From JAICUY01 sp038250515 (GTDB lineage: Bacteria; Chloroflexota; Limnocylindria; QHBO01): a DNA stretch of 64,000 bases. The position numbers and the translations under genes are program-made. Below the pieces are notes generated by a model, which was given only the letters and a program-made list of their open reading frames with translations, made no database searches and was not told the DNA's origin. The stretch spans positions 1 to 64,000 of the forward strand of contig JBBSCG010000002.1 in assembly GCA_038250515.1 (NCBI GenBank), written 5' to 3'. This document shows positions 55,358 to 63,544 of this stretch, one piece after another. Position 1 is the stretch's first letter; the number at the start of each line of letters is the position of its first letter.

Positions 55358-56866
55358 ATGACGCTCACCAAGAAGTCCGAGACGCCACCCGCGACTGCCT
55401 CGTGGGGACTGGCGGCGGGCAAACACGTGCCGTGGGAGTACGCATCGGCACCTGAGTCGACCGATCACGTTCAGATCAGGCCCGAGTACGGCCTGTTCAT
55501 CGGCAACGAGTTCGTGGCGGCGAAGCCGAAGCGCACCTTCGAGGTCATCAACCCCGCCACCGAAGAGGTCCTGGCCAGGGTCGCTCGCGCCTCGACGGCC
55601 GATGTCGACCGAGCCGTGAAGGCGGCCCGCCTGGGCTACAGCCAGACCTGGTCGAAGCTGGCGGGCAGCGAGCGGGCGAAGTACCTGTATCGGATCGCGC
55701 GGATCATCCAGGAGCGCAGCCGCGAGTTCGCCGTGGTCGAGACGCTCAACTCGGGCAAGCCGATCAAGGAGAGCCGCGACGTTGACGTGCCGCTGGCCGC
55801 GGCGCATTTCTTCTACTACGCCGGCTGGGCCGACAAGCTCGAGTACGCCTTCCCGAACCGCACGCCGCGCTCGCTGGGCGTCGCCGCGCAGATCATCCCG
55901 TGGAACTTTCCGCTGATGATGCTGGCCTGGAAGATCGCGCCCGCACTGGCTGCCGGCAACACGGTCGTGCTGAAGCCGGCATCCACCACGCCGCTGACCG
56001 CCTACCTGTTCGCCGATGTCGTTCGCCAGGCGGAACTGCCGCCGGGCGTGGTCAACATCATCACCGGGCCGGGTGAGATCGGCATGGACCTGGTCAAGCA
56101 TCCGGACGTCAACAAGGTCGCGTTCACCGGGTCGACGGCGGTCGGCAAGATGATCGCCCGTGCCGTCGCAGGGTCCGAGAAGAAGCTGACGCTCGAGCTC
56201 GGCGGCAAGGCGGCGAATATCGTCTTCGACGACGCGCCGATCGACCAGGCGATCGAGGGCATCATCAACGGTATCTACTTCAACCAGGGCGAGGTGTGCT
56301 GTGCCGGGTCGCGGCTCTTCGTGCAGGAGAGCGTCTACGAGCCGCTGCTCGACAAGCTCAAGGCGCGCCTCTCGACGCTGCGCGTGGGCGATCCGCTCGA
56401 CAAGAACACCGACGTCGGCGCGATCAACTCGGCGGGGCAACTGGCCAAGATCCAGGAGCTGGTGGCGAGCGGCATCGCCGAGGGCGCCGAGATCTTCCAG
56501 CCGGACTGCAGGTTGCCGGATCGCGGCTTCTTCTTCGTGCCGACCCTGTTCACCGGGGTGAGCCAGAGCCATCGGATCGCGCAGGAAGAGATCTTCGGTC
56601 CGGTGCTGTCGGTGCTCACCTTCCGCACGCCTGACGAGGCGATCGAAAAGGCGAACAACACGCCGTACGGCCTGTCCGCCGGGGTGTGGACCGAGAAGGG
56701 CAGCCGCATCTTCAAGATGGCGGCCGCCATGCGCGCCGGGGTCATCTGGGCGAACACCTTTAACCGATTCGACCCGACCTCGCCATTCGGCGGCTACAAG
56801 GAGTCGGGCTACGGCCGCGAGGGCGGGCTGCACGGCCTGGCCGCGTACCTTCGGCTCGACGCATGA
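55358..56866 (+). CDS. Aldehyde dehydrogenase, full length
   Basis: This 502-aa NAD(P)-dependent ALDH has IPWNFPLMMLAWKIAPAL, FTGSTAVGKMI, the general base in TLELGGKAANIVFDD near residue 287 and the catalytic Cys in NQGEVCCAGSRL near 322. ATG 55358 gives the usual length. It overlaps a shortened ALDH gene by four bases. With deoC upstream, acetaldehyde oxidation is a plausible job. Confidence 0.93.
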   Translation: MTLTKKSETPPATASWGLAAGKHVPWEYASAPESTDHVQIRPEYGLFIGNEFVAAKPKRTFEVINPATEEVLARVARASTADVDRAVKAARLGYSQTWSKLAGSERAKYLYRIARIIQERSREFAVVETLNSGKPIKESRDVDVPLAAAHFFYYAGWADKLEYAFPNRTPRSLGVAAQIIPWNFPLMMLAWKIAPALAAGNTVVLKPASTTPLTAYLFADVVRQAELPPGVVNIITGPGEIGMDLVKHPDVNKVAFTGSTAVGKMIARAVAGSEKKLTLELGGKAANIVFDDAPIDQAIEGIINGIYFNQGEVCCAGSRLFVQESVYEPLLDKLKARLSTLRVGDPLDKNTDVGAINSAGQLAKIQELVASGIAEGAEIFQPDCRLPDRGFFFVPTLFTGVSQSHRIAQEEIFGPVLSVLTFRTPDEAIEKANNTPYGLSAGVWTEKGSRIFKMAAAMRAGVIWANTFNRFDPTSPFGGYKESGYGREGGLHGLAAYLRLDA

Positions 56867-57837
56867 GTCCACGCACGGCCACGAAGTCGCGCTCGCGCGC
56901 ATCGGTCCTCGAAGACAGACCGATGTCTCCGCTGGCGACGTCTGCCAACGGCACCTCCGCTGATCGGATCGGGGTGCGAAAGACGTACAAGCTGTACATT
57001 GGGGGTGCCTTCCCGAGGACGGAGTCCGGGCGGTCCTACGAGATCTTCGATTCGCGCGGCATGCTGTTGGCCAACGCCTGCCGCGGCACGCGCAAGGACA
57101 TTCGCGATGCGGTACGCGCGGCGCGCAAGGCGTTCCCCGACTGGTGGAAGAAGACCGCCTACAACCGCTCGCAGATCCTGTATCGCATCGCCGAGCTGAT
57201 GGAGGGGCGACGCGACCAGTTCATCACCGAGGTGCAGGCGGCCCAGGGCGTCGGCCGTCGTCGGGCGATGCGCGAGGTCGACGCGGCCATCGATCGCTGG
57301 GTGTGGTACGCCGGCTGGGCCGACAAGTTCAGCCAGATGGTCGGATCCGTCAACCCGGTCAATGGCTCGTACTTCAACTTCACGGTACCCGAGCCCACCG
57401 GCGTGGTCGGCGTGATCGCACCGGAGGAGTCGTCGCTGCTCGGCCTGGTGAGTCGTCTCGCGCCAGTGATCGTGAGCGGAAATGCCGCAATCGTGGTCGC
57501 GAGCGAGTCGCGGCCGTTGCCCGCCGTGACGCTCACCGAGGTGCTTGCCACCTCCGATGTGCCGGGCGGGGTCGTCAACCTGGTCACCGGACTTCGCCGG
57601 GAGGTGGTGCCCGCGCTGGCTGCGCACATGGACGTCAACGCGCTCGACGCCTTCGGCGTCGCACCCTCAGAGGCCGCCGCGGTCGAGGAGAGTGGCGTGG
57701 AGAACGTCAAGCGCGTCGTCCGCCCGCCGGCCGCCGGGCTCGAGCGTTACGACTGGTTCAGCGCGCGCGCGCAGTCGCCGTACCTGATCGGCCAGTACAC
57801 CGAGACCAAGACGGTCTGGCACCCCATCGGCGCCTAG
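56863..57837 (+). CDS. Truncated, probably inactive ALDH partner
   Basis: This 324-aa protein aligns with only the N-terminal, NAD-binding two thirds of ALDH: YKLYIGGAFPRTESGRSYEI, WYAGWADKFSQM and PEPTGVVGVIAPEESS. It has no catalytic Cys motif and ends with QYTETKTVWHPIGA. The gene is uninterrupted, so it looks like a functional pseudoenzyme. In ALDH16 a similar second, shortened domain is fused to the first; here it is a separate coupled gene. A second ATG at 56923 lies in CAGACCGATG. Confidence 0.8.
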   Translation: MSPRTATKSRSRASVLEDRPMSPLATSANGTSADRIGVRKTYKLYIGGAFPRTESGRSYEIFDSRGMLLANACRGTRKDIRDAVRAARKAFPDWWKKTAYNRSQILYRIAELMEGRRDQFITEVQAAQGVGRRRAMREVDAAIDRWVWYAGWADKFSQMVGSVNPVNGSYFNFTVPEPTGVVGVIAPEESSLLGLVSRLAPVIVSGNAAIVVASESRPLPAVTLTEVLATSDVPGGVVNLVTGLRREVVPALAAHMDVNALDAFGVAPSEAAAVEESGVENVKRVVRPPAAGLERYDWFSARAQSPYLIGQYTETKTVWHPIGA

Positions 57838-59153
57838 TCTCCGAAGAGGCCGAGCCAACCGGCGAGCGTCGAGCCGAACAGCACCAGCGTCAGGGCGACG
57901 ACCAGGCCGGTGAGGCCCCAGGCGACGACGTTCAGCCACCACGGGTTGACTTGGCTGCCCATGATCCGTGGGTTGTTCACCAGGCGCAGCATGAAGATCA
58001 GGATGATCGGCAGCAGGATGCCGTTCAGGCTCTGGCTGAGGATGATCAGGCCGGTCAGCGGCATGCCCGGGACGAGCACGACCAGTGCCCCGATGACGAT
58101 CAGCGCCGTGTACAGGCCCATGAAGACCGGTGCCTCCCGGAATCGACGGGACACGCCGGACTCCCAGCCGAACGACTCGCAGACGGTGTAGCTGGTGGTC
58201 AGCGGCATGACCGTCGCCGCCAGGACCGATGCGCCGAACAGCCCGAATGCGAACAGGGCCGAGGCGAATCCACCGGCGACGGGAGCGAGGGCCGTGGCCG
58301 CCTGCTCGGCGCTGGTCAGCACGATTCCGGTTCCGAACAGCGTGGCGGCGGTGACGATTACGATGAACATGGCAATCACGTTGGTCCACACCGCACCCAG
58401 GATGGCGTCCGCGCGTTCGTAGGTGAGCTCCTCCGGACCGAGGCCCTTGTCGGCCACCGACGATTGCAGGTAGAAGAACATGTACGGCGTCACCGTCGTG
58501 CCGACGGTCGTCACCATCAGCAGCAGCAGGGTCGGCTCGAAGCTGAGCGAAGGCGAGACGAGCGCTCGTCCGACCTCGCCCCAGTCGGGGCCCGCGACGA
58601 AGGTGCTCACGACATACGCCAGGAAGACCACCGCGACGCTCAGGAAGACGCGCTCGACCAGCCGGTATGAGCCGAACACGACGAGCGCCCAGATGCCGGC
58701 CGCGACCACCGGGACGCTGATCCAGCGCGGAATATCAAAGATCTCGAGAGCAGCCGCCGCTCCGGCAAACTCGGCCGCGATGTTCGAGCCGTTGGCGATC
58801 AGCAGCACCACCATGGCAAGCAGGGTCCAGCGGATGCCGAAGTCGTCCCGGATCAGGTCGCCCAGTCCCTGGCCCGAGACGGCGCCCATGCGCGCCGCCA
58901 TCTCGAGGACGACGATCAGCATGACGGTCGTGATCGGCAAGATCCAGAGCAGGCTCAGGCCGGTTTCCGCGCCCAGCTTGCTGTAGGTCAGGATTCCGCC
59001 CGCGTCGTTGCCGGCCAGACCGGCGACGAGCCCGGGACCGAGCACGCCGAGGAAGGCCAGCACACCTGACCGATGCACCCGAAAGTTCGGCAGACGCTCC
59101 CGCACCGAGCGCTGGGCACGCCGAACCGGGCGCGGCAGCGCCAGACGGCTCAC
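57834..59153 (-). CDS. Nramp-family divalent cation transporter
   Basis: This 439-aa protein has about eleven membrane helices. The TM1 metal site reads NDAGG in place of DPGN, and the TM6 site reads TPYMFFYLQSS in place of MPHNLYLHSS, so the transition-metal-selecting Met is gone. That fits the Nramp-related magnesium transporter branch better than MntH. It is translated with an MgtE-type regulator (ATGA overlap) and overlaps the convergent ALDH stop. Confidence 0.88.
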   Translation of the reverse strand: MSRLALPRPVRRAQRSVRERLPNFRVHRSGVLAFLGVLGPGLVAGLAGNDAGGILTYSKLGAETGLSLLWILPITTVMLIVVLEMAARMGAVSGQGLGDLIRDDFGIRWTLLAMVVLLIANGSNIAAEFAGAAAALEIFDIPRWISVPVVAAGIWALVVFGSYRLVERVFLSVAVVFLAYVVSTFVAGPDWGEVGRALVSPSLSFEPTLLLLMVTTVGTTVTPYMFFYLQSSVADKGLGPEELTYERADAILGAVWTNVIAMFIVIVTAATLFGTGIVLTSAEQAATALAPVAGGFASALFAFGLFGASVLAATVMPLTTSYTVCESFGWESGVSRRFREAPVFMGLYTALIVIGALVVLVPGMPLTGLIILSQSLNGILLPIILIFMLRLVNNPRIMGSQVNPWWLNVVAWGLTGLVVALTLVLFGSTLAGWLGLFGD

Positions 59154-60418
59154 CGATCCTCCGCCCGTTCGAAGATCTCGGGCAGGCGCCTGCGCCAGCT
59201 CTCGCCAAGCGCTCGCTCGAAGGCGTCGTCGACGGTGACCATGCCGAGCATGCGTCCTTCGTCGTCGACGACCGGCAGCGCCAGCAGGTTATAGCGCGCG
59301 ATGGCTGCCCCAACCTGCTCGGCGTCGAGATCCGCGGCGACCGAGATCGGCTCGGGTCGCATGAACTGGAGCACCGGTGTGTCCGGCGACGCGACGATCA
59401 AACCGCGCAGGGTGACGGTGCCTTCGAGGTGGCCGTCGGCATCGGTCACGTAGAGGTAGTAGGCGCGGTCCGCGGGGGGAGCGAGCTTGCGCAGCCGGTC
59501 GATCACCTGCTGCGCCGTCTCGTCGGGCGTGATGGTGATGAAGTCAGTCGTCATCAGCCCGCCGGCCGTCTCCTCGCCATAGGCCAACAGCTCGCGCACG
59601 TCCTGGGCGTCCTCGGGCCGCATGAGGCCCAGGAGCTCCGCCTGACGCTCCTTGGAGAGGTCGGCCATCAGGTCGGCCGCCTCGTCGGGGCCCATCTCCT
59701 CGAGGATGTCGGCGGCACGCTCCGGCGGCAACGCCTCGAGCACGTCGACCTGGTCTTCGGCGTCGAGCTCCTCCATGACGTCCGCCGCGCGCTCGTCGTC
59801 GAGCGAGGCGAGGATGCCGGTCCGGTCACGCGGCGCGAGCTGCTCGACAATGTGCGCCACGTCGGCTGGGTGCAGGGTTGACAGCGCCTGGTGCGGCACA
59901 CGCAGCTTCAGCGAGCTGACGCTCGACTCGACCGGGTCGACCTCCTCCCATTCGATGTAGTTCTCGACCTCGAGCCGAAGCGCGCGGGCGAGGCGCTCGC
60001 CGGGACCAGAGAGGCCGAGGCGGCGCAGGATGCCGGCCAGCCCGACGTCGACGGCCACCAGCCGCACGCGGCCGCGCACGGAGGCGAGCTGGATGTCGTT
60101 GACGCGCACGATCTTGCGGCCCTCGACGTCGATGATCTGCTTGTCCTGCAGGTCGAGCCACAGACGGATCTCGTTCGGCCGGCGCCGGAAGGCGGTGATG
60201 TTGATGCTCGACGTGCGCAGGCGGGCCCCGGACACGTCGAACTCGAAGACGTCGGACCAAGGCAGGAAGATGTCGCGCCCGCCGGTGACACGAACCACCA
60301 GGCCCGTGACGGGCGGGTACTTCTCACCGAGCGCGACGATCAGGTCGCGCACCTTGCCGAAGGGCTCGCCGTGACGGTCGAGCACCGGCCTGCCGATGAT
60401 CTGGCTCAGGAAGAGCAT
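59150..60418 (-). CDS. MgtE N-terminal/CBS regulator without membrane domain
   Basis: This 422-aa soluble protein has PRC-barrel-like parts (residues 1-90), an MgtE_N superhelix (LHPADVAHIVEQLAPRDRTGI ... AADILEEMGPDEAADLMADL, about 175-285) and two CBS domains (about 290-400; FITITPDETAQQVIDRL). In MgtE these sense cytoplasmic magnesium and gate an attached channel, but no membrane helices follow here. The overlapping Nramp gene is the likely partner. Confidence 0.88.
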   Translation of the reverse strand: MLFLSQIIGRPVLDRHGEPFGKVRDLIVALGEKYPPVTGLVVRVTGGRDIFLPWSDVFEFDVSGARLRTSSINITAFRRRPNEIRLWLDLQDKQIIDVEGRKIVRVNDIQLASVRGRVRLVAVDVGLAGILRRLGLSGPGERLARALRLEVENYIEWEEVDPVESSVSSLKLRVPHQALSTLHPADVAHIVEQLAPRDRTGILASLDDERAADVMEELDAEDQVDVLEALPPERAADILEEMGPDEAADLMADLSKERQAELLGLMRPEDAQDVRELLAYGEETAGGLMTTDFITITPDETAQQVIDRLRKLAPPADRAYYLYVTDADGHLEGTVTLRGLIVASPDTPVLQFMRPEPISVAADLDAEQVGAAIARYNLLALPVVDDEGRMLGMVTVDDAFERALGESWRRRLPEIFERAEDR

Positions 60419-60693
60419 GAAATGACCACCTCGCTCTCAAGGGTGCTGCGCACGCGAGCGGGTGGTCGTATCGATCGCGGGGAGCTGCGGCGTCGCTATC
60501 GACGCTGGGCGTTCACCTCGCGCACGGGCCATCCACCACGGGCGCGGTCATTGCGTCCATTGGGGCGTCTACTGGGTTCGGCGTCCACGTTGGTCGCGCG
60601 TTGCCTCGTTGCGTATTCCGTTCCGGTGGCGCAGCCGCGCCAAGCCGGCGTCATTGTAGCCCGATCGATCGGGCTGACCCGTGGCTGTATCGG
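60419..60693 (-). promoter_or_regulatory. Leader and palindrome before the MgtE-Nramp operon
   Basis: This 275-base gap has no gene. A perfect 18-bp palindrome AGCCCGATCGATCGGGCT lies at 60658-60675, touching a minus-strand TACAAT box (60653-60658). It could be an operator, or a terminator stem for the gene ending at 60694, although no U run follows. Transcription from this box would give a leader of about 225 bases, long enough for a metal-sensing RNA, but I could not match it to the M-box or yybP-ykoY consensus. Confidence 0.45.
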
Positions 60694-61323
60694 CTATGCC
60701 CTTGGTCCTTCGCCTCGTGCGCGTGCGCGGTGGCGCGCCACCTTGGCCTGGTTGCCGCAGGTGCGCATGTGGCACCAGCGCCGGCGGCCGGTCGGGGATC
60801 GGTCGACGAAAACGAATCGGCAGCCCGGATTGGCGCAGACCCGCAGCCGGTCGGCGGCATCATCGGCCAGGAAGTGGGCGAACGAGCTCGCAATCGTGGC
60901 CCGCGCCTGATCGAGGCGGTCGCCGACCTGCGCGAACGCGTAGCGCGTGCCATCCGGATCGAAGCGCAGCTGGTGGTAGTGCAGGCCGTGCCGCAGGATG
61001 TGATTGAGGTCGCGCAGTTGTGACTTGGTCGGCTGCCCACCATGATCGACGCGCTCCGCGACGTCGTGCAGTACCGCGCGCAGATGGCGGAAGCGGTCGA
61101 GTCGGCGATCTGCCTCTTCTGGCTCACGGCGCAGTCGGGAACCCTCGGTCGCCCGGCCGCGGTCGCTGATCAGGTCGTGCTCGCGGAGCCAGGCGAGCAG
61201 CGCGCCGGTGTCCGGAAGCGCGTCGACCGGTTCGCCGTGCTCGTATTCGAGGGTATTGGCGAACTCGACGAAGAGCTTGTCCGAGTGGTCAGGCTCGGGC
61301 ATCGTATCGTGGTTCAGGCTCAT
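60694..61323 (-). CDS. ABATE/CGNR zinc-finger transcription regulator
   Basis: This 209-aa protein has the ABATE N-terminal ligand-like domain (FVEFANTLEYEHGEPVD) and a C-terminal CGNR zinc finger (RVCANPGCRFVFVDRS ... RRRWCHMRTCGNQAKVARHRAR). The ATG at 61323 is chosen because a TACAAT box lies nine bases before it and the upstream extension is not conserved in type. The family is predicted to bind DNA, and repeated GTAAC/GTTAC motifs lie in its promoter. Confidence 0.88.
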   Translation of the reverse strand: MSLNHDTMPEPDHSDKLFVEFANTLEYEHGEPVDALPDTGALLAWLREHDLISDRGRATEGSRLRREPEEADRRLDRFRHLRAVLHDVAERVDHGGQPTKSQLRDLNHILRHGLHYHQLRFDPDGTRYAFAQVGDRLDQARATIASSFAHFLADDAADRLRVCANPGCRFVFVDRSPTGRRRWCHMRTCGNQAKVARHRARARGEGPRA

Positions 61324-61325
61324 GA

Positions 61326-61409
61326 CGTAACCATTGTACCCCACTTGACAAGTTACGGCGCCAGGCGTAGAGTCTGCATGTAACCGCTTAACAGGTGGAT
61401 ACAAGTTAC
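61326..61409. promoter_or_regulatory. Two GTAACC...ACAAGTTAC units in the CGNR divergent region
   Basis: GTAACC followed by ACAAGTTAC occurs as two similar blocks, at about 61326-61356 and 61380-61409. The nine-base ACAAGTTAC is identical in both, 53 bases apart, and GTAAC/GTTAC are mutually inverted. The first block overlaps the CGNR -10 box. They look like operators for the CGNR protein controlling itself and the two small genes to the right. Confidence 0.5.
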
Positions 61410-61436
61410 TAGAGCGTCGCGAGGAGGTCGAGTCCC

Positions 61437-61547
61437 ATGTCGTTGCTTCTGATCCTCGGGATCATCTTTGCGCTCGGCGTTGCCGGCGCGCTCCTTGGCT
61501 GCGACAGCCGGCCCGGGGCCGCTGACGGACAGCGTCTCAACATCTGA
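61437..61547 (+). CDS. 36-aa single-helix membrane peptide
   Basis: A 36-codon gene preceded by GAGGAGG encodes MSLLLILGIIFALGVAGALL, then GCDSRPGAADGQRLNI. The N-terminal helix with LGC after it resembles a lipobox-like end (LLGC), so a small lipoprotein or membrane peptide is possible. It is divergent from the CGNR regulator and 19 bases before another small gene. Confidence 0.6.
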   Translation: MSLLLILGIIFALGVAGALLGCDSRPGAADGQRLNI

Positions 61548-61566
61548 ACCTTTCTAGGAGGCAAGC

Positions 61567-61722
61567 ATGTCCAGCTACTGGGAGATGCAAGCCGAGCTGC
61601 GTCAGCAGGAGCTGCTCGATGATGCGAAATCGCGTCGCATCTCGCTGGTTCCCAGGCGCCGGCGACGAGGCAGGATCTTCAACCTGACTCTGCCGCGTGT
61701 CCGACGCAGCCGGGCTCGCTAG
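61567..61722 (+). CDS. 51-aa basic small protein
   Basis: A 51-codon gene with AGGAGG seven bases upstream. The product starts SSYWEMQAELRQQELLDDAK and ends in an arginine-rich stretch (VPRRRRRGRIF ... RVRRSRAR). An intrinsic terminator follows 17 bases after the stop. No family is recognised. Nucleic-acid binding is possible from the charge. Confidence 0.65.
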   Translation: MSSYWEMQAELRQQELLDDAKSRRISLVPRRRRRGRIFNLTLPRVRRSRAR

Positions 61723-61739
61723 CTCCACTACATCGACCG

Positions 61740-61771
61740 AAACAGCCCGCTCCATCCGGAGCGGGCTGTTT
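61740..61771 (+). terminator. Intrinsic terminator
   Basis: AAACAGCCCGCTCC, loop ATCC, GGAGCGGGCTGTTT forms a perfect 14-bp stem whose A and T tracts make it bidirectional. It ends the two-small-gene operon before polX. Confidence 0.9.
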
Positions 61772-61777
61772 GGCTTC

Positions 61778-61783
61778 TAGAAT
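61778..61783 (+). promoter_or_regulatory. -10 box of leaderless polX
   Basis: TAGAAT lies six bases before the polX ATG at 61790 and overlaps the right flank of the terminator. Confidence 0.55.
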
Positions 61784-61789
61784 GGCTTG

Positions 61790-63544
61790 ATGCCTCGACC
61801 ACGTTCCGCGCCACGCAGCAGCGACGAGGGCGTGATGAGCAATGCCGATCTCGCGCGGATCTTCGGCGAGATCGCCGACATGCTCGAGATCCTCGGCGAG
61901 GTCGTCTACAAGTCGGTGGCGTATCGCCGGGTGGCGGATGCGGTGGAGCGCTATCCCGACGATGTCGCGGCGCTCTTCCGGCGCGGCGTGCCGCCCAAGC
62001 TTTCGGGCGCCGGTCCGGCACTCACCGCCAAGCTCGCCGAGCTGGCCGCGACGGGCGGCCTCGAGTATCACCAGCGCCTGCGCGCGCAGGTCCCCGATGG
62101 GTTGCTCGACATGCTGCGCATCTCCGGCGTCGGCCCGCGCACCGTGAAGCTGCTGCACGGCGAGCTGGGCATCGACTCGATCGAGGCGCTGCGCGCCGCC
62201 GCAGAGCTTGGCTCGCTGCGCAACATCAAGGGCCTCTCCGCCAAGACCGAGGAGAACATCCTGGCGGGGATCGCGCGGGTCGAGCAGCGCAGCACCCGCC
62301 TGCTGCTGCACGACGCCGACGAGCTGATGAGCCGCCTCGTCGCCCTCCTGGCACAGACTCCCGGAGTGGTGCAGATCCAGGCGGCCGGCTCGCTGCGGCG
62401 CCGGCGTTCAACGATCGGCGACCTCGACCTGCTCGCCGCCGTCACCGATCCGCCAGCGCTGATCGCCGCGCTTGACGGCCTGCCCGAGATAGACCACATC
62501 GTCTCGGCCGGCACGGACAAGTCGAGCATCGTGCTGCGTGACGGACCACAGGTCGACCTGATGGTCTGCCCGCCGGCGGCGTGGGGCACGCACCTCGTTC
62601 ATTTCACCGGGAGCAAGGAGCATAACGTCGCCCTCCGCGGCCGGGCGCTGGCGCGAGGGTGGTCACTGTCGGAGAAGGGCTTCAAGGTGGTCGACGACGG
62701 TCGATTGCTGCTGGCTGCGACCGAAGAGGAGGTCTATGCCCGGCTCGATCTCGCATGGGTGCCGCCGGAGCTGCGCGAGGACGGCGGTGAGATCCAGGCC
62801 GCCGCCAGCGGAACGCTGCCACAGCTCGTCACGCTCGACGACGTCCGCGGCGATACGCATACCCATTCTGATTGGACCGACGGCGTGGACGGCGTCGAGA
62901 CCATGGCCCGCGCGGCGCAAAGCCTCGGACGCGAATGGATGGTGCTTACCGACCACTCCCCGTCGCTCGGGATCGCACGTGGTCTCGCGCCAGAACGGGT
63001 GGCGCAGCAGCGCGATCTCATCGGCCGCCTGAATGTGGAGATGGCGCCATTTCGGATCCTGCACGGCACCGAGATGGAGATTCGCTCCGACGGCTCGCTG
63101 GACTATCCCGATGAGCTGCTGCGCACCTTCGACGTCGTCGTGGCAAGCCTCCATACCGGGCGTGGACAATCGACGGAGCAGCTCACCCGGCGGGCCCTGT
63201 CGGCCATCGGCAACCCGCACGTCGACATCCTGGCGCATCCCACCGGCCGGATCGTCAATCGCCGCGAGGCGATGGTCCTCGATTGGCCGCGCGTCTTCGA
63301 GGCCGCCGCCGCGACGGGTACGATCCTCGAGATGAACGGCAGCCCCCGGCTTGACCTCGATGATGCGCTCGCTCGCGCCGCGGGCGTGGCGGGCGTTCGG
63401 CTGACCGTGGCCAGCGATGCGCATCGGACCGAGGAGCTCGGACAGCTGCGCTATGCGGTGTCGATGGCGCGCCGCGCCTGGCTCGGCGCCGATCAGATCG
63501 TCGCGACCCGATCGGCGGACGCGCTGCTTGAGCTCGTCAGATGA
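61790..63544 (+). CDS. polX: DNA polymerase/3'-5' exonuclease PolX
   Basis: This 584-aa family-X polymerase has an N-terminal helix-hairpin-helix 8-kDa domain (SGVGPRTVKLLHGEL), the palm with GSLRRRRSTIGDLDLL (catalytic DLD) near residue 205 and a C-terminal PHP nuclease: DTHTHSDWTDG near 360, TDHSP, and SDAHRTEEL near 545. It fills short gaps in base-excision repair and has its own proofreading domain. ATG 61790 is adopted as leaderless. Confidence 0.95.
   Translation: MPRPRSAPRSSDEGVMSNADLARIFGEIADMLEILGEVVYKSVAYRRVADAVERYPDDVAALFRRGVPPKLSGAGPALTAKLAELAATGGLEYHQRLRAQVPDGLLDMLRISGVGPRTVKLLHGELGIDSIEALRAAAELGSLRNIKGLSAKTEENILAGIARVEQRSTRLLLHDADELMSRLVALLAQTPGVVQIQAAGSLRRRRSTIGDLDLLAAVTDPPALIAALDGLPEIDHIVSAGTDKSSIVLRDGPQVDLMVCPPAAWGTHLVHFTGSKEHNVALRGRALARGWSLSEKGFKVVDDGRLLLAATEEEVYARLDLAWVPPELREDGGEIQAAASGTLPQLVTLDDVRGDTHTHSDWTDGVDGVETMARAAQSLGREWMVLTDHSPSLGIARGLAPERVAQQRDLIGRLNVEMAPFRILHGTEMEIRSDGSLDYPDELLRTFDVVVASLHTGRGQSTEQLTRRALSAIGNPHVDILAHPTGRIVNRREAMVLDWPRVFEAAAATGTILEMNGSPRLDLDDALARAAGVAGVRLTVASDAHRTEELGQLRYAVSMARRAWLGADQIVATRSADALLELVR

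Noticed and set aside
57144..58670. A 508-codon plus-strand frame opposite the Nramp gene
   Set aside because: It is a low-complexity shadow composition and covers two convincing genes.
60419..60693. M-box magnesium riboswitch
   Set aside because: Context is suggestive, but the conserved M-box core could not be found by eye, so only a leader is annotated.
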